From NCBI GenBank assembly GCA_024998565.1, contig JACOEM010000010.1:62001-126000 (forward strand): 64,000 bases of DNA. Direction: 5' to 3'. Below, piece by piece: positions 9,471-16,887 of this stretch. Made by a program: the position numbers and the translations under genes. Origin of the DNA: Nitrospira sp. (GTDB lineage: Bacteria > Nitrospirota > Nitrospiria > Nitrospirales > Nitrospiraceae). Numbering within the stretch: position 1 is the first letter of the stretch; each line of letters opens with the position of its first letter. The notes beneath the pieces are model-generated. The model ran no database searches. It was not told where the DNA came from and saw nothing but the letters and a program-made list of their open reading frames with translations.

Positions 9471-9827
9471 ATGAAATATCTCTGCCTGGTCTATGTCGAA
9501 GAAAAGACGTTGAATGCCATGACCCGGGATGAGCGGGTCGCATTGTCGGATGAATCCATGGCCTACTGTGATGGGCTGCAAAAAAACGGTCAACTTCTTG
9601 GGGCGTCACCCCTCCATCCGGTCGAGACCGCGACGACGGTGCGGGTACGGGACGGAAAAGTCTCTACGACCGACGGGCCCTTCGCAGAAACGAAGGAACA
9701 GTTGGGCGGGTACCTGTTGATCGATGTCCGGGACCTCAACGACGCCGTCCGGATCGCCTCGAAGTTTCCTGCCGCTCAGTACGGCAGTATCGAAGTGCGG
9801 CCGATTAAAGAGGGCGGTTGTGCCTGA
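9471..9827 (+). CDS. YCII/DGPF-domain protein
   Basis: 118-residue YCII-related protein. It has the family hallmark TDGPFAETKEQLGGYLLIDVRDLNDAV around residues 65-90 and a start MKYLCLVYVEEKTL typical of these small ferredoxin-like-fold proteins. The ATG at 9,471 is preferred over an in-frame ATG at 9,453 because AGAAAGGGG lies just before it. YCII/DGPF genes are the characteristic companions of ECF42 sigma factors. Their biochemical role is undefined. Confidence 0.9.
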   Translation: MKYLCLVYVEEKTLNAMTRDERVALSDESMAYCDGLQKNGQLLGASPLHPVETATTVRVRDGKVSTTDGPFAETKEQLGGYLLIDVRDLNDAVRIASKFPAAQYGSIEVRPIKEGGCA

Positions 9828-9877
9828 CGGTTCAGACGACTGAGGCAACGGATTGACGAACCTTGTGGAGGCGCTGC

Positions 9878-10237
9878 ATGAAATTCATCTTGTTGGTGCA
9901 TCACGACGAAACGGCATTCGAGAAGATGAACGACGAGACAAAGAAGGGCCTACTGACGGAGTCGATCGGGCTCTGCCACCAATTGGATGCGAAGGGGAAA
10001 TACGTGCATGCCTCTCCGGTTCACCCGGCTGCCACGGCGACCCTCGTACGGGTGCGGGACGGTCGTTCGCTGGTGACCGATGGTCCCTTCATCGAAACGC
10101 GGGAGCAGATGGCGGGCTATTTTCTCATCGAGGCGAAGGATCGTGATGAAGCCGTTGCGATCGCTGCCAAGGTGCCCGGAGCGCGAATCGGGACGGTTGA
10201 GGTGCGACAAGTGAGGGAGATCACTGGATTGCCGTGA
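9878..10237 (+). CDS. YCII/DGPF-domain protein
   Basis: 119-residue paralogue of the preceding YCII protein. The start MKFILLVHHDETAFEKM and the signature VTDGPFIETREQMAGYFLIEAKDRDEAVAIA identify the DGPF family. A GGAG ribosome site lies before the ATG at 9,878. It is separated from the upstream YCII gene by 50 bases and probably shares its ECF42-driven transcript. Confidence 0.9.
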   Translation: MKFILLVHHDETAFEKMNDETKKGLLTESIGLCHQLDAKGKYVHASPVHPAATATLVRVRDGRSLVTDGPFIETREQMAGYFLIEAKDRDEAVAIAAKVPGARIGTVEVRQVREITGLP

Positions 10238-10369
10238 ACAAGGTGCTGAGAGCTAATGGCTTCTGGTGCAGAGCCTATAGCTCGGCCAAGCAGAATTGCG
10301 GCACTATTGGCGACACGCCATAAGCTTTTGTGTGGCGCGAGAGATGCGCGCCTATGAAAGGAGTCGGAT

Positions 10370-11551
10370 ATGAGCCGGGTACGGGTACTTGTCGGGACGA
10401 AGAAAGGCGCGTTCATCCTCACATCGGATGGCACGCGGAAACAGTGGGATGTGCAGGGGCCCTACTTCGGTGGCTGGGAGATGTACCACCTGAAAGCGTC
10501 GCCTGCCGATCCGAATCGATTGTATGCTTCGCAGACCAGCAGCTGGTTCGGACAGGTGATTCAGCGTTCGGATGACGGCGGTAAAACCTGGAACCCGCCG
10601 GGCACCAAACCGGAGGATTTGATGGGGACGGATGGAATGCCCAACGGCGCCAGTAACATGTTCGTCTATGACGCGTCGGCGGAAACCGGCAAGCCGCTGA
10701 CCACTCACCAGCATTACGACGGCACGCAGCGACCCTGGGAGTTCAAACGCATCTGGCACCTGGAACCCTCGCTGACCGATCCGGACACGGTCTACGCCGG
10801 TGCGGAGGACGCCGCAATCTTCAAATCGTCGGATGGGGGAAAAACCTGGAATGAGCTGCCGGGGCTGCGCAGCGCGAAGGGCCATCTCTGGCAACCCGGC
10901 GCCGGAGGCATGTGCCTGCACACCATTCTGTTGGATCAAAGCCAGCCCGATCGCATGTACATCGCCATCTCTGCGGCGGGCGCCTTCCGCACGGACGATG
11001 GCGGCAAGACCTGGAAGCCGATTAATCGCGGGCTAAAGTCGCAATATGAGCTGCCGGATCCGGATGCCGAAGTCGGCCACTGTGTGCATCGCATTGCCAT
11101 GCATCCGTCGCGGCCGAACGTGCTGTTCATGCAGAAGCATTGGGACGTCCTTCGCAGCGACGATGCCGGCGACTCGTGGCACGAGGTCAGCGGCAACCTG
11201 CCGAGCGATTTCGGGTTTCCGATCGCGGTGCATGCCCATGAACCGAATACGGTGTATGTGGTGCCGATCAAGAGCGATTCAGAACATTATCCGCCGGAGG
11301 GGAAACTCCGGGTGTATCGCAGCAAGACCGGCGGCCATGAATGGGAGGCACTCACGAAGGGTCTGCCGCAACAGGATTGTTATGTGAACATTCTGCGCGA
11401 CGCGATGGCGGTGGATCAGCTTGAGCCCTGCGGCCTCTATTTCGGGACGACCGGCGGACAGGTCTACGCATCTCGCGACGGCGGTGACAGTTGGACGGCG
11501 ATTGTGCGGGATTTGCCGGGGGTGCTGTCCGTAGAGGTACAAGCGCTCTAA
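10370..11551 (+). CDS. BNR/Asp-box repeat (sialidase-like beta-propeller) protein
   Basis: 393-residue beta-propeller protein without an evident signal peptide. At least four Asp-box repeats are seen: [36 protein letters not shown] and [12 protein letters not shown], plus [12 protein letters not shown]. They alternate with [15 protein letters not shown]-type strands. The fold is shared by sialidases, VPS10-like sensors and uncharacterised exo-alpha-sialidase-like proteins; catalytic residues for sialidase activity are not evident. AAGGAG precedes the ATG. The next gene encodes a MoaD/ThiS-like carrier, a pairing seen elsewhere for this protein type. Confidence 0.88.
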   Translation: MSRVRVLVGTKKGAFILTSDGTRKQWDVQGPYFGGWEMYHLKASPADPNRLYASQTSSWFGQVIQRSDDGGKTWNPPGTKPEDLMGTDGMPNGASNMFVYDASAETGKPLTTHQHYDGTQRPWEFKRIWHLEPSLTDPDTVYAGAEDAAIFKSSDGGKTWNELPGLRSAKGHLWQPGAGGMCLHTILLDQSQPDRMYIAISAAGAFRTDDGGKTWKPINRGLKSQYELPDPDAEVGHCVHRIAMHPSRPNVLFMQKHWDVLRSDDAGDSWHEVSGNLPSDFGFPIAVHAHEPNTVYVVPIKSDSEHYPPEGKLRVYRSKTGGHEWEALTKGLPQQDCYVNILRDAMAVDQLEPCGLYFGTTGGQVYASRDGGDSWTAIVRDLPGVLSVEVQAL

Positions 11552-11552
11552 C

Positions 11553-11676
11553 GTCTGCTGAAAATGGCCGCCAGCGGCGTTCTCAGTCGCGACTCTCACT
11601 GCGACGTACCCCGAGGGTACGCCTCATTCGCGTCGCTCCCTGCGGCCTTGCTGGACGACCATTTTGAGCAGCCTCG
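11553..11676. repeat. Repeat family B, copy 1
   Basis: About 124-bp hairpin element immediately after the BNR gene. The ends (ctgctgaaaatggccgcc against ggacgaccattttgagcagc) are imperfect inverted repeats. The centre is a tight palindrome, GTACCC (11,606-11,611) and GGGTAC (11,615-11,620). Related copies lie at 12,109-12,234 and 14,631-14,754, the latter inverted. Confidence 0.82.
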
Positions 11677-11747
11677 TGATTGCGTACGATGGTTGAGCCG
11701 CTGGAGGGGCGCTAACAGCTGCTCACTTTGTCTGCGAGATAGGAACC

Positions 11748-11795
11748 ACGAGAGACGAGATACGCTTCACGAGATACGTGTCCCAAGACACGAGA
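11748..11795 (+). repeat. ACGAGA short-repeat tract
   Basis: Four copies of ACGAGA at 11,748, 11,755, 11,769 and 11,790 with related GAGATACG and GAGAGAC words between them, directly upstream of the MoaD-like gene. It is noncoding and purine-rich. It may act as a spacer or regulatory leader, but no function can be inferred. Confidence 0.5.
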
Positions 11796-11810
11796 AGCGA
11801 GAGACAAACT

Positions 11811-12107
11811 ATGGTTCGAATCATATTGCCCGCACATTTGCGGACGTTGGCGCGTGTGACGGGTGAAGTGGCGTTGGATGTGACTGCTCCGGTGACGCAG
11901 CGAGCGGTGCTCGATGCGCTTGAGGCACGATACCCCATGTTACGGGGAACCATTCGCGACCATGTGACGCACAAGCGGCGGCCGTTCATTCGGTTCTTTG
12001 CCTGCGAGCAGGATCTGTCGCACGAGTCGGCTGATGTCCCCCTCCCGGACACAGTGGCATCCGGGACCGAGCCGTTCTTGATCGTCGGGGCAATGGCGGG
12101 CGGGTAA
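11811..12107 (+). CDS. MoaD/ThiS-family ubiquitin-like protein
   Basis: 98-residue beta-grasp protein. The N-terminal [22 protein letters not shown] and the [16 protein letters not shown] helix are typical of MoaD/ThiS, and the chain ends in [12 protein letters not shown]-terminal Gly-Gly is the site of adenylation and thiocarboxylation by E1-like enzymes in this family, so a sulfur-carrier role is plausible. No MoeB/ThiF gene is adjacent. It follows the BNR propeller gene. Repeat copy B2 begins two bases after its stop codon. Confidence 0.82.
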   Translation: MVRIILPAHLRTLARVTGEVALDVTAPVTQRAVLDALEARYPMLRGTIRDHVTHKRRPFIRFFACEQDLSHESADVPLPDTVASGTEPFLIVGAMAGG

Positions 12108-12108
12108 G

Positions 12109-12234
12109 CAGGCTGTTGAAACTAGCCGCCAGCGGCGTTCTCACCTCGGAAGCGTCCTCACCGTAGCCTCGGGGCTACGCCTCCGGTGCTTCCATCGGTT
12201 GCGGCCTTGCTGGCCGACTAGTTTGAACAGCCTG
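12109..12234. repeat. Repeat family B, copy 2
   Basis: 126-bp element with terminal inverted repeat caggctgttgaaactagcc and its near-complement at the right end. The central stem is GTAGCC (12,163-12,168) with GGCTAC (12,173-12,178). Compared with copy 1 the fourth stem base and its partner both differ (C-G to G-C), so pairing is preserved. Confidence 0.85.
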
Positions 12235-12277
12235 GACATGCTGTTCTGGACAATCGGCATATAGCGTGAGGAGTGCC

Positions 12278-12763
12278 ATGCAAAAGATAGCGCCATGTTT
12301 GTGGTTCGACGATCAGGCCGAAGAGGCAGCGAAGTTTTATGTGGCGACCTTCAAGAAGGCCAAGCTCGGTCCCATCACCTACTATGGAGAGGCCAGTGCG
12401 ACGGTTTCGGGAAGACCGAAGGGTTCGGTGATGACCGTGGCATTCGAAATCGATGGGCAGGAGTTTCTGGCCTTGAACGGTGGTCCCATCTTTCAATTCA
12501 CCGAGGCGGTGTCGTTGATGGTGAAGTGCGAGACGCAGGAAGAGATCGATCACATGTGGGAGGCCCTGTCCCGAGGCGGAGAACAGGGACAATGCGGGTG
12601 GCTCAAAGACACGTACGGCCTGTCGTGGCAGATCGTGGTGCCGCAGTGGGATGAGATGTTGCGTGGCAAGGATGCCGCGCGCTCGGAGCGGGTCATGGCG
12701 GCGATTCTCAGCATGACTAAGCCGGATCTGCAGTGCGTTCAACGGGCCTATGAGGGCCGATGA
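12278..12763 (+). CDS. PhnB/VOC-like protein
   Basis: 161-residue protein of the PhnB-like branch of the VOC superfamily, often labelled 3-demethylubiquinone-9 3-methyltransferase-like although no methyltransferase motif exists. Seen are the start IAPCLWFDDQAEEAAKFYVATF, FEIDGQEFLALNGGPIFQFTEAVSLMVKC and DTYGLSWQIVVPQWDEML. GTGAGGAG precedes the ATG at 12,278. It lies between repeat copies B2 and A2. Confidence 0.87.
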   Translation: MQKIAPCLWFDDQAEEAAKFYVATFKKAKLGPITYYGEASATVSGRPKGSVMTVAFEIDGQEFLALNGGPIFQFTEAVSLMVKCETQEEIDHMWEALSRGGEQGQCGWLKDTYGLSWQIVVPQWDEMLRGKDAARSERVMAAILSMTKPDLQCVQRAYEGR

Positions 12764-12796
12764 CGGCAAACACGGCAGGAAGGCACAGTTGAGAAC

Positions 12797-12984
12797 CTAG
12801 GAGCCTGTCCGCGTCATGCCGTTCTGCTGCGACGAATGATCTGCCGGCATCTGCCTCGTTCTCAGCCCGTAAGAATGCTCAACGTATTCAGCGAATACGC
12901 TTCCGGTTTTTTCGAGCCTGCGGCCTCGCATCCGCCGGCAACTCCCTCGTCTCGCTACGAAGGATTACTCGGACAGGCTCCTAG
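12797..12984. repeat. Repeat family A, copy 2 (188 bp)
   Basis: Second copy of the element at 8,203-8,390, also 188 bp. Its terminal inverted repeat is ctaggagcctgtccg with its exact complement at the right. The interior shares the gtattcagcgaatacgcttc block. It fills much of the gene-free stretch 12,764-13,229 together with the palindrome at 12,993 and promoter 2. Confidence 0.85.
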
Positions 12985-12992
12985 CCAGGACA

Positions 12993-13114
12993 ATTCATGA
13001 ATGCCTGCTCCGGCGTCCGATCCTCTCGCCCGGCAGGCGGTTCTCGTTCGGCCTCACGTGCGAGAAGCCTCGGCGGGCTTCCGTCTCGAACGCCTCCCGA
13101 CGGTATTCATGAAT
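12993..13114. repeat. ATTCATGAAT-bounded palindromic element
   Basis: The self-complementary word attcatgaat occurs at both ends (12,993-13,002 and 13,105-13,114). The interior flanks are weakly complementary and the centre is GC-rich. It may be a third small palindromic repeat type; only one copy is seen here. Confidence 0.45.
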
Positions 13115-13131
13115 AATCCGGGCTCGCACCC

Positions 13132-13157
13132 TGTCGATTCTCGCTTGTGCGGGCGAC
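13132..13157 (+). promoter_or_regulatory. Predicted ECF42 promoter 2
   Basis: TGTCGA at 13,132-13,137, 16 bases, CGAC at 13,154-13,157: the same signature and spacing as at 8,958. It lies about 70 bases before the YCII gene at 13,230, so it predicts control of that gene by the ECF42 sigma factor. Confidence 0.72.
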
Positions 13158-13229
13158 TAATGGGTAGATGGAGGCCGGCGCGGGAAGAGGCCGTCCCAGA
13201 ACCATTTCACCAATGAAGGAGTGTGCCCC

Positions 13230-13658
13230 ATGCGATTTGTCGTATTCGTGAAAGCCACCAAAAATTCAGAGGCGGGGGTGATGCCGAGCCAGGAGTTGCT
13301 GGCCGCCATGATGAAATATAACGAGGAACTGGTACAGGCCGGAGTGATGCTCGGAGGGGAGGGACTTCACCCGAGTTCGAAGGGTGTCCGTGTGAAGTTT
13401 TCGGGGAGTCAGCGGATCGTCACCGAAGGGCCGTTCATTGAGACGAATGAGATCGTCGCGGGCTATTGGTTGTGGCAATGTCAATCCAAAGCAGAAGCCA
13501 TCGAGTGGGTCAAGCGCTGTCCCAGTCCGATGCCGGGCGAAGAATCTGAGATCGAAATCCGTCCCTTGTTCGAGGCCGACGATTTTGGAGCCGAGTTGAC
13601 TCCTGAGCTCAGAGAGCGGGAAGAGCGGCTGCGGGCGCAGGCCGCCGGCAAGAAGTAG
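13230..13658 (+). CDS. YCII/DGPF-domain protein
   Basis: 142-residue YCII-related protein. Start MRFVVFVKATKNSEAGVMPSQE and signature VTEGPFIETNEIVAGYWLWQCQSKAEAIEWV (DGPF changed to EGPF). The C-terminus has a 30-residue charged helix (ELTPELREREERLRAQAAGKK) not present in the two paralogues. The ATG at 13,230 fits the GAAGGAG ribosome site; an in-frame GTG at 13,221 overlaps that site and is rejected. It is probably driven by ECF42 promoter 2. Confidence 0.9.
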   Translation: MRFVVFVKATKNSEAGVMPSQELLAAMMKYNEELVQAGVMLGGEGLHPSSKGVRVKFSGSQRIVTEGPFIETNEIVAGYWLWQCQSKAEAIEWVKRCPSPMPGEESEIEIRPLFEADDFGAELTPELREREERLRAQAAGKK

Positions 13659-13682
13659 GAACGTCATGGGGGCTCTTGCAGT

Positions 13683-13790
13683 ATGGATAAGACGGTCGGC
13701 AAAGATTTCGAGGATGGCCTGGCTTCCCTCAAGGCGGTGGTCAAGAAATATCAACGCCGGGGTATTGTCAGGCTTGATCTGATCGTATGA
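13683..13790 (+). CDS. Possible 35-residue peptide
   Basis: Short frame MDKTVGKDFEDGLASLKAV... ending in RLDLIV between the YCII gene and the DUF1579 gene. Composition is protein-like (amphipathic, charged), but no clear ribosome site precedes it. It could be a degraded gene remnant. Confidence 0.25.
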   Translation: MDKTVGKDFEDGLASLKAVVKKYQRRGIVRLDLIV

Positions 13791-13850
13791 GGCGAGCATA
13801 GTTCTAGAAGAAGATACTCAACCCATCTCAGTCAGACTCAGGAGGCCATT

Positions 13851-14450
13851 ATGCGATACATCACGGTGACACTGGTTGCGCTTGCGTTGGTCATGAGCGC
13901 CTCGATTGGTGAGGCCAAAGAAAAGAAGCATGACAAACCAATGGATCCGCAGGCGATGATGGAGCTCTGGCAGAAATTGGCCCAGCCCGGTGAGCCGCAT
14001 AAGACGTTTGCCGGCTTGGCCGGAAGTTGGACGACGACGACCAAGGAATGGATGGAACCGGGTAAACCGCCCACGGAAGCGAGCGGGACCGCTGAGATGA
14101 AGATGCTGCTGGACGGACGTTTTCTCTATCAGGAGTTCAAGAGCCAGATGATGGGGCAGCCCTTTTCCGGAATCGGGATCGATGCCTATGACAACGTGCG
14201 CAAAAAATATGTGACCGCCTGGATGGACACCATGGGAACCGGCATCTTCATCATGGAAGGCACGGCAAGTGCGGACGGGAAGACGATCACGCTGAAGGGG
14301 TCTCATCCCGAACCGGGCGGCGGGCAGATGCATCATCGCGCAGTCTGGAAGTTGGTGGACAGCAATACGCAGACGTTCGAGATGTATGGAAACCACGGGC
14401 ACGGCAAGGAAGAAAAAATGATGGAGATCACCTATACCCGTAAGCCGTAA
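13851..14450 (+). CDS. Secreted DUF1579-family protein
   Basis: 199-residue exported protein. A signal peptide (MRYITVTLVALALVMSASIGEA) is followed by a DUF1579 lipocalin-like beta-barrel domain: HKTFAGLAGSWTTTTKEWMEPGKPP, GRFLYQEFKSQMMGQPFSGIGIDAYDN and KYVTAWMDTMGTGIFIMEG. A His/Met-rich C-terminus (QMHHRAV, NHGHGKEEKMME) may bind metal. The start is supported by AGGAGG eight bases upstream. Biochemical role unknown; small DUF1579 genes are frequent near ECF/YCII clusters. Confidence 0.85.
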   Translation: MRYITVTLVALALVMSASIGEAKEKKHDKPMDPQAMMELWQKLAQPGEPHKTFAGLAGSWTTTTKEWMEPGKPPTEASGTAEMKMLLDGRFLYQEFKSQMMGQPFSGIGIDAYDNVRKKYVTAWMDTMGTGIFIMEGTASADGKTITLKGSHPEPGGGQMHHRAVWKLVDSNTQTFEMYGNHGHGKEEKMMEITYTRKP

Positions 14451-14630
14451 GGTGCACTCTCCTCGATCGTCTTGCGTGACGTGTGAACATCGAGGGGTGG
14501 GAACAGAGTCAGGGCGTGGATGCAGTGACCTGGGCGTAGCCGTTGAGTGGCTAGCAGGTTGGTGGCAAACTACACACTCAGAGAAGAAATGTGGGAACCA
14601 GCATTGTCACAGACTTTCCCGAATCCGCTG

Positions 14631-14754
14631 CAGGCTGTTGAGGAAGGCGGTCCAGCAAGGCCGCAGGGAGCGAGGCGAATGAGGCGTACCCTCGGGGTAC
14701 GTCGCAGTGAGAGTCGCGACTGAGAACGCCGCTGGCCGACTTTATCAGCAGCCG
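14631..14754. repeat. Repeat family B, copy 3 (inverted)
   Basis: Reverse-oriented and nearly identical to copy 1 at 11,553. Its outer ends read caggctgttgaggaaggcgg and ggccgactttatcagcagcc. It occupies part of the 340-bp gene-free stretch 14,451-14,790, which otherwise shows no coding signal. Confidence 0.82.
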
Positions 14755-14790
14755 GCTAGTGAGTCATCAATTCTTCGAAAGGAGGCCGTT

Positions 14791-15225
14791 ATGCAACGGA
14801 CGATCGGATTCCTCGCGATGGCGCTCATTCTGACAAGCTTGAGCGGCTGTAGTTATCTCTTTTACCCGCGAGCCGGCGACTACGCCACGCAGGCGAAAGG
14901 GGCGAACGGTCTCGAGACCATGACGAACCTCACCAGTGTGATGGAGGCGACCGCCTCCAAGGCGAAGGGTGGGAAGGGCGTCGACACCGCCTTCGATGAT
15001 CTCCACAATCAGTTCCATGCCTTGAGTGATTCGTTCTGCGGTGTGACGGATGCGCAAAGCAACACACCGGCCTATGCGTTGGCGGTGACGCATAAGAAGG
15101 AACTTAGTGCGATTTTCAAACGGCTGTGGAAGTTCAAAGACGATCAGCCTCAACGAGACCAGCATCTTGAATTGCTGGCTGCTGAGTTGAAAGAGCTTCG
15201 CGAGACGTTGCAGACGATCAAGTAA
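14791..15225 (+). CDS. Hypothetical lipoprotein
   Basis: 144-residue predicted lipoprotein. The signal MQRTIGFLAMALILTSLSGC ends in an LSGC lipobox (Cys about residue 20), followed by a largely helical domain with an internal low-complexity patch (TASKAKGGKGVD) and a C-terminal helix EHLELLAAELKELRETLQ-like. GGAGG precedes the ATG at 14,791; longer frames upstream run into repeat B3 and are not real. No family is recognised. It is the last gene before the efflux operon. Confidence 0.78.
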   Translation: MQRTIGFLAMALILTSLSGCSYLFYPRAGDYATQAKGANGLETMTNLTSVMEATASKAKGGKGVDTAFDDLHNQFHALSDSFCGVTDAQSNTPAYALAVTHKKELSAIFKRLWKFKDDQPQRDQHLELLAAELKELRETLQTIK

Positions 15226-15696
15226 GGTTTGTTGCAGCGCAGGTGACGGCAGCCGATTCCGGACCAAGGTCCGACGAATCATCGTGCAGTCTGGACGGCT
15301 TAGGATGACATCATCGGAACCGTCGTGACCTGCGGCACGCGTGGGCATGGTCAAGGAGAGGCTGTCGCCGATGGCCTCGACCAGGACGTCACGCGTGAGC
15401 GTCTTCAATCAGGCCACATGAATGGGGCCGAAGCCAGGCGTCGGGAACAGGGGCTTCGCGCCCCTTTTCCATGATGTGCATCTCCGTCCACATGTAACCT
15501 CCCCGGGCAGTGCACCCCTCAAGGTTCGCGCTGTGCATTCGTCGACTATAGGGAGCGCGCTGCGTTCGGTTGGCCTATGGCTCGTGGTTGAGCCCGGGGT
15601 GCCTTCGCTCCGTTGCTTACACCGGAGCCAACCAGTAAGATGGGGTTGCGTCCGCATCCCGTGAACTGCGTATTCAGCTTTTATCAGGGAGTGAGC
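15226..15696. other. Gene-free stretch before efflux operon
   Basis: 470 bases with no convincing gene. The open frame at 15,409-15,657 on the minus strand has unnatural composition and no ribosome site. The stretch presumably contains the promoter of the efflux operon; I see no clear sigma-70 hexamers, terminator or operator. Confidence 0.5.
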
Positions 15697-16887
15697 ATGG
15701 CCAGGCGACCCCGACTTTCCACCATAGCCTCGATCCTGTTCGGGTGTTTTGCGTTGTCATGGCTTGCGAGCTGTAAGCAGGAGGTCGGTTCTCCCCAGCC
15801 TCCTCCGGTACCTGAGGTCGGGATTGTCGTGGCGACGGCGCAGGACGTGCCCGATGAGCCGGAGTTCATCGGACAGTCGGAGTCATCGCGGCCGGTGGAA
15901 ATCAGATCGCAGGTCACTGGAATTCTCAAAGAGTGGTTCTTTAAGGAAGGCCGCGACGTCAAGCAAGGCGACCGCCTCTATCAGATCGACCCGGTGCCCT
16001 TTCATGCCGCAATGTTGAGCGCGAAGGCGAAAGTCGCTCAGGCGGAGGCGCGACTGGTGCAGGCCAAGCAGAATCTAGCCCGGGTGAAGCCCTTGTTGGC
16101 CGAGCAGGCCGTGAGTACAAAAGATGTCGATGATGCGGTGGCCGAGGAGATGGCGGCGAAAGCGAACCTCGAAGGCGCCAAGGCGGAACTGGTCAAAGCC
16201 AAGTTCGATCTCGACAACACGCTGATCGTGGCGCCCATCAGCGGCATGATCGAGCGGACGCGCGTATATGAAGGACGACTTGTGTCGGCCCAGACCGATC
16301 TCCTGACGATCATTCAGCAGGTCGATCCCATGTATGTGATCGTCAGCGCACCGGAAAGTTTTCTGTTGAAGCGGCAGCGCGACAATACGGCCAAACGGAT
16401 TCAGCACCCCGGCGTCTATCAATTGCGCGGCGTCCTGACTTTCGCAGACGGGACCACCTACGGTCAGGAGGGCGTGTTGGATCTGCTCGATGTCGGACTC
16501 AAAACCGATACGGGATCTCGGCAGGCCCGGGTGGTGTTTCCCAATCACGATCGCGTGCTGCTGCCGGGACAGTTTGTCCGGGTTCGCTTCAAAGGAACGG
16601 TCAAGAAGGGGGCGATCCTGGTTCCTCAACGCGCTGTGCAACAAGGTGCGAGGGGATCGATTGTGTTTGTCGTTGGGAATGAGGATAAGGTCGAAATGCG
16701 AGAAGTGCAGGCCACCAGCTGGCAAGGCGATCAGTGGCTTGTTGAACAGGGATTACAAGTCGGAGACCGCATCATCGTGGAAGGGCTCCATAAGATCGCG
16801 CCCGGGGCGCCGGTGAAACCCGTTCCGCTTGCCGCTCCCGCTACCGTTCCGTCTGCCGATAAGCCGCAGCCGGAGCCTGCTTCATGA
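15697..16887 (+). CDS. RND efflux periplasmic adaptor (MFP) lipoprotein
   Basis: 396-residue membrane-fusion protein linking the pump at 16,884 to the outer-membrane factor. The signal ends in SWLASCKQ (lipobox Cys about residue 27). It then shows the barrel-sandwich lipoyl half-motifs (VEIRSQVTGILKEWFFKEGRDVKQGDRLYQIDP and IVAPISGMIERTRVYEGRLVS), a coiled-coil hairpin between them (AKAKVAQAEARLVQAKQNLARVK), and the beta-barrel and membrane-proximal domains. The start at 15,697 follows CAGGGAG. It overlaps the pump gene by four bases, so the two are translationally coupled. Confidence 0.95.
   Translation: MARRPRLSTIASILFGCFALSWLASCKQEVGSPQPPPVPEVGIVVATAQDVPDEPEFIGQSESSRPVEIRSQVTGILKEWFFKEGRDVKQGDRLYQIDPVPFHAAMLSAKAKVAQAEARLVQAKQNLARVKPLLAEQAVSTKDVDDAVAEEMAAKANLEGAKAELVKAKFDLDNTLIVAPISGMIERTRVYEGRLVSAQTDLLTIIQQVDPMYVIVSAPESFLLKRQRDNTAKRIQHPGVYQLRGVLTFADGTTYGQEGVLDLLDVGLKTDTGSRQARVVFPNHDRVLLPGQFVRVRFKGTVKKGAILVPQRAVQQGARGSIVFVVGNEDKVEMREVQATSWQGDQWLVEQGLQVGDRIIVEGLHKIAPGAPVKPVPLAAPATVPSADKPQPEPAS

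Noticed and set aside
11564-11866. 100-residue open frame overlapping the MoaD-like gene
   Set aside because: It begins inside repeat B1 and crosses the ACGAGA tract in a different frame from the real gene.
13001-13216. 71-residue open frame
   Set aside because: It runs through the ATTCATGAAT palindrome and across ECF42 promoter 2, and lacks a ribosome site.
14452-14682. 76-residue open frame after the DUF1579 gene
   Set aside because: No ribosome site, unnatural composition, and it runs into repeat B3.
15409-15657. Minus-strand 82-residue open frame
   Set aside because: Cys/Arg/Pro-rich low-quality composition with no ribosome site; typical spurious frame in GC-rich noncoding DNA.
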